Shown here: in pieces, positions 57,440-64,000 of the stretch
How positions within the stretch are numbered: position 1 is the stretch's first letter
Layout of the letters: each line of letters starts with the position of its first letter
Notes under the pieces: generated by a model
What the model saw: only the letters and a program-made list of their open reading frames with translations
The model's database searches: none
What the model was told of the DNA's origin: nothing
Assembly (NCBI GenBank): GCA_028583405.1
Contig: CM053244.1
Location: forward strand, 5,452,799-5,516,798
Direction: 5' to 3'
Origin: Pogonophryne albipinna
Lineage: Eukaryota > Chordata > Actinopteri > Perciformes > Artedidraconidae
DNA length: 64,000 nt
Position numbers and translations under genes: made by a program

Positions 57440-60400
57440 AAAAGTAAAAGTCCAGTTCATATTGCAGAGAGAAGGCTTTACGTTGGCGTGAATCCCTCCT
57501 ACTTGCAGGATTTTCAGTTGAAAATATTGAATAAAAAAAATTAATTAATAGTTTGTGGTTAAATAAACAACAAAATATTGGACATTCAGATTGTATGCTC
57601 TAATTACTGACTCAAACTACCCACTGTGAAGACATCACAATTTGATAATCCAATTAAATGTATCAGTTATTATCAGTATATGGGATGGCACTACTCTAAC
57701 ACCTAGTTGGCTCAGCAGGTTATCATTTATTAAGAAACTAATTCAGGTCACGTAGTAAAACGAGAGGCAAATTCTGCTTTTGGAGGGTAGAAAAAACAAG
57801 ACCGAGACACCGAACAGCTGTAGAGCTGGAAGCCCATGTACCCACTCTGCATGTCCCTGTTTCAATCCTTTCTCTACAACAATGGCACTGGATGCCCAAC
57901 ACAATTATAATGAAAAAAGGAGGACAGAAGACTCAAAATAGGCTTATTTTAAGTTACATAACACTAATTAGCTTATGAACGTCTTATTTTAGCTTAACCC
58001 TGATCTTTTCCTAGTGTGTTTGTTAGCCTTCATGCTAACAGTTAACAACTTCAAGAAGCAGAATGTATAATAATAACAAAACATTTAAATAATTAATATC
58101 TATAGATGTTAAAACAAATATACATTTATCTTTAAACACATATTCACCCATACCATGTGCAGATATGTGAAGCATCATAATGAAAGTTATAACAACTAAT
58201 AACAAGCTATTTTATGGGTTGATAACATTTGAAATGTGTGCTGCCTGCAATACTATCTCTGGCTTTGTTGACGTGTCAGATATACAAAGACATGTTATTT
58301 TCCTCCTGTGGTGTCGGGCCATTTAAATCAATTTCTCACGTTGGGGAAAAGCAGCAACTCTCAGAGAACGATAGCAAAAGCTAGGCACCTAAAAGGAATA
58401 GTTCAATACACGTAGAATACACGTTCTAGCAGAGTCAGATGAGGATGTTAATACAGCTTTCATGCCTGTGGGTGCAGTATGGAGCGAGACATGGAGGGCT
58501 TATCTTCCCACAGAGCACTGCTGTGAACAAATGATTGGAGTACATTATGTAACTCCCTTATGACGAACAACAAATGTATGTTTACATTTGTCAGTTTATT
58601 AAACAAGATATAAAGTCAGCTGTTTAAGGAGCCCTGTGTGGAAGCCAGAGGCAAGAAAACATTTTAGTATTGCACTTTCTAAATGTAATTTAAATGGTTT
58701 CTTCTCCTGTGGTTTCAACTTTGGAACAGGTGAACACACTTTTTCCAGATGATTTGAGTGTATTTGTTCTCATTAGGATTCTCATTCTGGGCCACGAGAT
58801 GTTAGAATTTACAAATACCCCATGGACTAATTAGGACTACAGACATTCACGTTTCCCCTGAAAGCAGAAATGGTTATAAAAACACCAATGTAAAAAATAT
58901 TAGGAACTCAACAATTGTTAGCTCATAAACTCAAGGTAGAAAACTATTTAGATCAGGAGTTATTCGAAAATATATATTTTCGGGCCACCAGTTCCTTTAT
59001 TGAAAAGACGGAGTTGAAAAGGGGAGAGAGAGGGTATTGCACGCAACAAATTGGAACCAGGGTTTTCAGAACGGGTACCCAGCCCCAGTATATGGGTCAG
59101 GGGTCTAAGTTGGATAGATGGCACACTGAAAAGCCATTACATTTTATTATTTTGACACTTTCCTATCAGGGCATACATTTCGATGTGGGCAGGCAGATCT
59201 TTCATTATGGAAGTGAGCCAGACTAGCTTTATGCTAAGCTTATTGCCTCATGGCTTCAGTCCCATACTTACAGAAATGAGACTTACACAGAATGGGATTG
59301 GGATGAAAACAAACGAGCATATAAATCAAAACTCTCTGCATGACAAGATCTGCTGTTGTATAACTAGTCTTAGTGCACAAATCTGTGCAAATAGAGAACT
59401 TTTCCTTAAAGCTGATAACAGAATACTGTATTTATTTTAACCAGGGAAGAGATGACAACCAAGGCAAGTGGATGTGGATACAATCCCTATCTCCGAAAGC
59501 TGTGTGTTTAAGTGGTGCTGACTAAGAGCTCGGGGCAGAACGGCTCTCCAGGGAGGACGGAGTCTGATCACCATGTTGTGACAAGGGAGCTGATGCTAAG
59601 CCTTTTTATCTGCTTGTTCCTACCAGTGTAACCCTGTATGGGCATATTTCACTAGTCCAGAGCCTGTCTGTGCGTGTGTGTGGTCGACTGCAGCCAATTA
59701 CATTTGAAGCCTGCTCTGAAACAGTGGTGACAAGACTGGGACTTGTGTGTGCTTCAGGGTATTTGGTCAAAGTGAGTAGATGCAGTTTTATGAAGCCCAC
59801 AAACAAAGTGTGAAGAACAACTTTGATTTGTGCTCAATCCACACTATCTATTTTCTCTCCACCGCACTGCTTAATTCCTTCAAAGGATCCTCTCTTCGGA
59901 CCGTCTCATGCTTGTTCTGTCTCTTGTAAAACAAATGGATCTGTATTCAACCAATGGGGGGATGAACAACCCTCCCTCCTCTCTCACGGTTCCAACTATT
60001 AGGCTTGTGACAGAATACGAGAAATATTGGAATCCATATTTCAGCCAGACAGCTGAGGAATTGTAAATCTCTGAGTGTGGACGGGGAAAACAAGCAAAAA
60101 TAATGAAATGTAATGCGGATGCATCAAAAGAAGCTCTCGTCAGCAACGCAGGCCAGAGGAAACACAAACACTCAGTCTTTCATGAAGGGAAACTTTTTAT
60201 TTGAGGCCAAATTAAATGGTTTCAGAACAGAGCATCTGAAAACCGTGAGAAATACTTTTTATATTTGCAATTTATGTCCCGAACACATGCTTGATGTGAT
60301 GCACGGTACCCATTTTAATTCCTACTATAACAACATGGTAGGAGCATACAAAATGCTGTTAATAGTAATGTTTTAGGTGACTAGAAAGGAAATGTGGACA

Positions 60401-61167
60401 CCACTGGTGTAACAAGGTGTAACACTCTGGGCAAGATATGAAATGAAATGGTTGAATGAGCACTCAATATCATTACAGTGACTATGTCCAATTATCACCT
60501 TCTTGCAAAGTTTTTACTGCAAGCCATTAATAAGATGAATACAAATGTTTGAGTGGTCAAACATTGGCAGTTGTAAGTAGAAAAGAATCCAGATCTGGTC
60601 CACCACTACCCGAATAACTTTCTATTAAAATGGATTGCTTTTCATTTCAGTGAATCCTGAGTAATTATATTTTTTAACAAAGGAGTATTCAATTGAGGAG
60701 CACATGGTGGATAACAATTTAAACAAGGAAAATAAAAAGATTAACAAATGGACGACCGTCCTTGATCTTGAAGTTTGTCATTCTTCGGCTATGCCATCAA
60801 TGTGTTTTTTTGTCAACTGCAAATATGTTAATTTCTGAACTTGGTGCATTAAGACCAATTGAACAGTGGGCGCTAATTCTCCAGTCAGATACCAAAAACA
60901 CACTTCAGAAGAAGAATTGCCACATTAATCAATGGAAATCAACCAAATATTTGCATTTTTATATTATGTTTGTTTAAAATGTGATTTTTTTTAAATCAAA
61001 ACTGAAATGAAATTCATGGTTGATAATTGTTGACTGTTGTCACACTCAATAACAACAGCTTTAACATGGCCAAATGGGCCAGGCAAACTGCTGTTGGACG
61101 ACATGTCAGCGTGGCTTTTACATGAATTCTGAAGAACATCCAGATGGCCAGTCTGCCTCTGGGTCTT
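57440..61167. other. no recognisable gene (arm C copy of 20103-23863)
   Basis: Unassigned block as in A and B, with scattered substitutions. Confidence 0.5.
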
Positions 61168-61641
61168 GTTAACTATGTTCGTTATTCTCGCGTCCAGGAG
61201 AGAAGCTTAAAAAAAAAGACTAAATTGAGTCTCTGAGAAGGTTCAAATTGTACTTTAATAAAAAAATAGGCACGGTAATGTTACAAGCAGGAGATTGTTC
61301 AGTCAGGAGAGAAAGGCTGCAGCTTCCTCTCCCAGTCGTGGCCGTGCCGAAGAGAGCTCACAAGCCTTCGTCTTTCCCGCTTGCTGGCTGTTTGCTCCTC
61401 CTCTCTGTGAGCTGTAGTGACGTAGGGGACTTCCCCCCTCGTTCTTCTGTGTCCGATATCGCGTTAAACAGAGGATTTCGACATTTTACATTCATTGCTT
61501 ACTTCCACATGCCTTTTCTCCTCCTTATCTCTTTCATAACTTTATATGTAATACATGTTAACGGCGTCAATAGCCACTTAAATGATACTAATGGACGGTA
61601 GTCCCGGATGTCGTCATGAAGGATTTTCAGAATAAAAGCTT
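61168..61641. mobile_element. near-complete diverged copy of element R
   Basis: gttaactatgttcgttattc at 61168 through gaaggattttcagaataaaa near 61639. It aligns with R in S on both sides of the foldback insertion (for example gccttttctcctccttatct versus gccttttctcctccttaact), confirming that the foldback is an insertion in R. It lacks the foldback. Confidence 0.65.
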
Positions 61642-61829
61642 GGTATTGAGAACTTCCGGTTTTTTCTAACAGTCTCATTTGTTGAAAGTTGCTTACTTTA
61701 ACCATCAACCAACTGCTGGTGTTGCCAAAGGAAACAAATGGCAACCACAGGGGCCACCTGTGAGTTCTGTATTTTATCAGATGGGCTGACAGTTAATGTG
61801 TCCCTCATTATTGTACACTTTAGTGCAGC

Positions 61830-61987
61830 TTAAAGCTCCCGTGTCATGGCCATCTCTACTGATCATAATTCCATTGTTGAGGTCTACTAGAATAGATTTA
61901 CATTGTTCCAAACTCACATTGGTTTCTCAAACAGCATCTCTGTATAGTATGAGTATTCACTCTCTGTCCTAAACGGCTTGTTGGAGC
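61830..61987 (+). mobile_element. piggyBac-like MITE fragment, inverted relative to arm homology
   Basis: ttaaagctcccgtgtcatgg to cggcttgttggagc. Same strand as 18084-18243 in A, although the rest of C is the reverse complement of A. Confidence 0.45.
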
Positions 61988-62472
61988 TCCTAGGCTTAGG
62001 TGTTCCAGTTTGAGGAGTCTTATAGTGTACTTTAATGGACTGGGTCAGTTGTTAATGTAAATAGTTATACCTATGGAAAGTCAAAAGCAACTTTAACAAT
62101 CCCTCCGTGGCTTCCCACATAGACTGCTGATTTGTTTCGTTGCAATATCCTGCCAAGATGGAGGCTCTGCGGCAGAGGGGGGACAAAGGGCTCTGCATTG
62201 GCAAGTGAGGGTTTTATCCCGTAAGCACCTGCGCACCTTATGGAGAGGGTTTCATGTGATTACTGTAATTATACTAATGTATCAACAGGACTGTCAAGAG
62301 GTTTTCTTAATGGTAATAGGTTGCGGATACAGCCACACAAGTGTATTCCAGGTCAGAGTCCAGGGGGAACAAGACATTAAAGAACGAAGAATTTAAATGT
62401 CTATCAATCACGTCAACCTGATTTGTTTAAGCCCGATGATGAAACCGATTGTGAGGGGCAAATGACCATTGC

Positions 62473-63645
62473 ATACATGCCAACCTTTCCAAATCCAAAA
62501 GAGGTAGGTAATCAGAAGAAATGGAACCCCAGTAATTACAAACCATGTATTTAACATATATTGCATCATTTTATGCATTTTTCAGAAAAAGTGGTAGTTT
62601 GGTAAACAGTGACATCAACGACATGCCTGGTCTGTAAAATGCCCGAAAAGTAAAAGAATGGGAGATAAATATCCCAAAGTCTCCACATTTTATTATATTT
62701 GTAATGTGTTTCTGGTCCTCTTTCAGTTGAGTCAGTGTAGATGAAGGATGTGTCAGGATGTAGAACTCCTGTTTGAACATTGGATAAAGCCAGGTTCATA
62801 TTCTTGTTTCATGTTGTTGATATATTAGAGTCAAAGATTTGCACAGAGCGAAATATCTTTGTGGCGCCTTAAATCAGAAAATACTGCATTAAAAAAATCA
62901 TTTCCTGCATTTTTCTACTGATAAAGTGTGATATAAACAATGTACAGGCTTTCAGATTGCTGTAGTTCACTAAACAGAGACATTAACGACATGTTTGGTG
63001 TTGAAAATGTCAGAAAATAGCTACATTCATGAAATAGCTATGTTTTAGTGACGTTCAAGATCATTAAACATGACTTAAATTGTTAGTATAACCTTAAGAA
63101 ATGAATTGCACATAATAATTCCCACGGAGCTGTGAGCACTTTTCCACTCATCTTCCAGTTGTGGGTTTTCCTCTGTTGAAATGGACCAGCTGTGAAGGTG
63201 GGGGCGGGGCTTTTATACACGAGTAGTGAAAACACTTCCGCGTAGTCTGCTCTCGTGTCTCCTCCCTTTCGCCTCCTCCCTCACCCCTCCTCGACTCCTC
63301 CGTGTGCATTTCAGCTATTGGGATTCATTCAAAATGGCGTGTCTTGATCTATTTCCGGGTCAAGTCCCGGAGGAGGGGAAGAGAGGAGTCGAGGAGGGGT
63401 ATTGGGATGAGGCTCCGGTCTGCACGTTGTTTCTCTTTCAGAAACACAGAGGACTGGTTCTATGATGGGATCACAGACACGCTGCAAACGGTGTCCGCCA
63501 AAAGTCGAGTCCAGTGTCTATGGAGTGTCATTTTTATTTGTTATAGTTTGGGAGGATTGAAAATCGTTAGGGGAAGCCAGCTAAGTCGGTAGAAACATGT
63601 CAAAAGCGGTAGACTACCGCCCAAATCGGTAGGGTTGGCAGGTAT
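62473..63645. mobile_element. hAT-like non-autonomous 1.2-kb element (arm C copy)
   Basis: atacatgccaacc at 62473 and ggttggcaggtat ending 63645; slightly shorter than A and B owing to small deletions near 62507 and 63326. Confidence 0.75.
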
Positions 63646-64000
63646 GCCATTGCATGCTGGGAGATGTATGCAATAAAAGAGAAAGGATTTCAGTGTGCCG
63701 ATGGGAGACTAACCACTGTGAAAGACTTCCTCTCTGTTTGGAGGTCATTGTATCATTTATTTTCACCTTCTACTAAAGTGAATTTACATGTTATAACTCT
63801 TTTTCCAACACTGAAGCTCGAATTATTGGAGAATAGTTTTCACAATGAAGCATAAAAGATTGTTTTTGAATTCAGAGGACATTTTTCAATATCATTGTTT
63901 TAAACGGACGCTTTTTATTAACTACAATTTGTGTCCTTATTTATTATCCTTTCTGCCCATGCCTGTGTTGTTCCCATATTTGACCCCATACTTAGCCTCT

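Larger units (their letters stand above)
55641..64000 (-). repeat. arm C (third copy of the arm, cut by the window end)
   Basis: Reverse complement of A from 25640 outward to about 15.0 kb, same orientation as B. More diverged from A and B than they are from each other: single-base changes, a 26-bp deletion near 58910, a shorter GC repeat at 59671, and a 752-bp segment (61243-61994) in place of the 3.0-kb A/B block. Confidence 0.95.

Noticed and set aside
1..64000. Bacterial-type features (operons, CRISPR, terminators, riboswitches)
   Set aside because: The sequence is eukaryotic; no direct-repeat/spacer arrays or bacterial signals are present.

Overview
The window is transposon-dense vertebrate DNA, almost certainly from a teleost (probably percomorph) fish. 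The evidence is the repeat mix: a CR1/L2-superfamily LINE with a (TAA)n tail, a Tx1-like LINE ORF1, fish-style tRNA-derived SINEs, several Ty3/gypsy LTRs beginning TGTCACG or TGTGACGG, many hAT and hAT-like non-autonomous elements, one intact ZMYM1-like hAT transposase, and long CA/TG microsatellites. I recognise no conserved host protein gene, rRNA or CRISPR. Two N gaps (8437-9436 and 46081-47041) interrupt the sequence.

Layout. Positions 1-8436 hold a full-length but dead LINE on the minus strand (740-4549, flanked by an 11-bp target duplication) and, upstream of it on the same strand, a small candidate spliced gene (exons near 7955, 7048-7139, 6535-6760 and possibly 5466-5524) whose third intron contains a hAT-like MITE. 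From 9437 on, the window is one large repeat architecture: arm A (9437-25640), spacer S (25641-29895), arm B (29896-46080, reverse complement of A), a gap and a partial gypsy element (46081-47998), about 560 bp of unassigned sequence, then S' (48559-55640, reverse complement of S) and arm C (55641 to the window end, again reverse complement of A). A-S and S'-C are two inverted copies of one larger unit. B is an extra copy of A folded back onto the end of S at a junction (29896) with about 2 bp of microhomology. A and B share indels that C lacks, so A/B is the younger pair.

The repeat unit is a nest of elements that can be ordered in time. Spacer S contains a Tx1 LINE ORF1 split by an unclassified ~0.8-kb element (R); R is split by a 1.9-kb long-inverted-repeat (foldback) element. 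The Tx1 fragment is truncated by a gypsy 3' LTR whose polypurine tract carries a hAT-like MITE. In S' only, a 2816-bp autonomous hAT with an intact 708-residue transposase sits in the foldback element; S preserves the exact empty target site. Arms A, B and C share a SINE interrupted by a 0.9-kb hAT, a 1.2-kb hAT-like element, and (A and B only) a gypsy integrase fragment, a solo gypsy LTR, a BED-finger hAT remnant and a second SINE.

The only complete, apparently functional protein gene is the hAT transposase (51912-54038). Everything else coding is a decayed element gene, a partial gag-like ORF running into a gap with an in-frame 168-bp minisatellite, or the unrecognised spliced candidate near 5.5-8 kb. 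The main biological question is whether the 16-kb-arm palindrome is real; if so it could fold as a cruciform or give a very long hairpin transcript.
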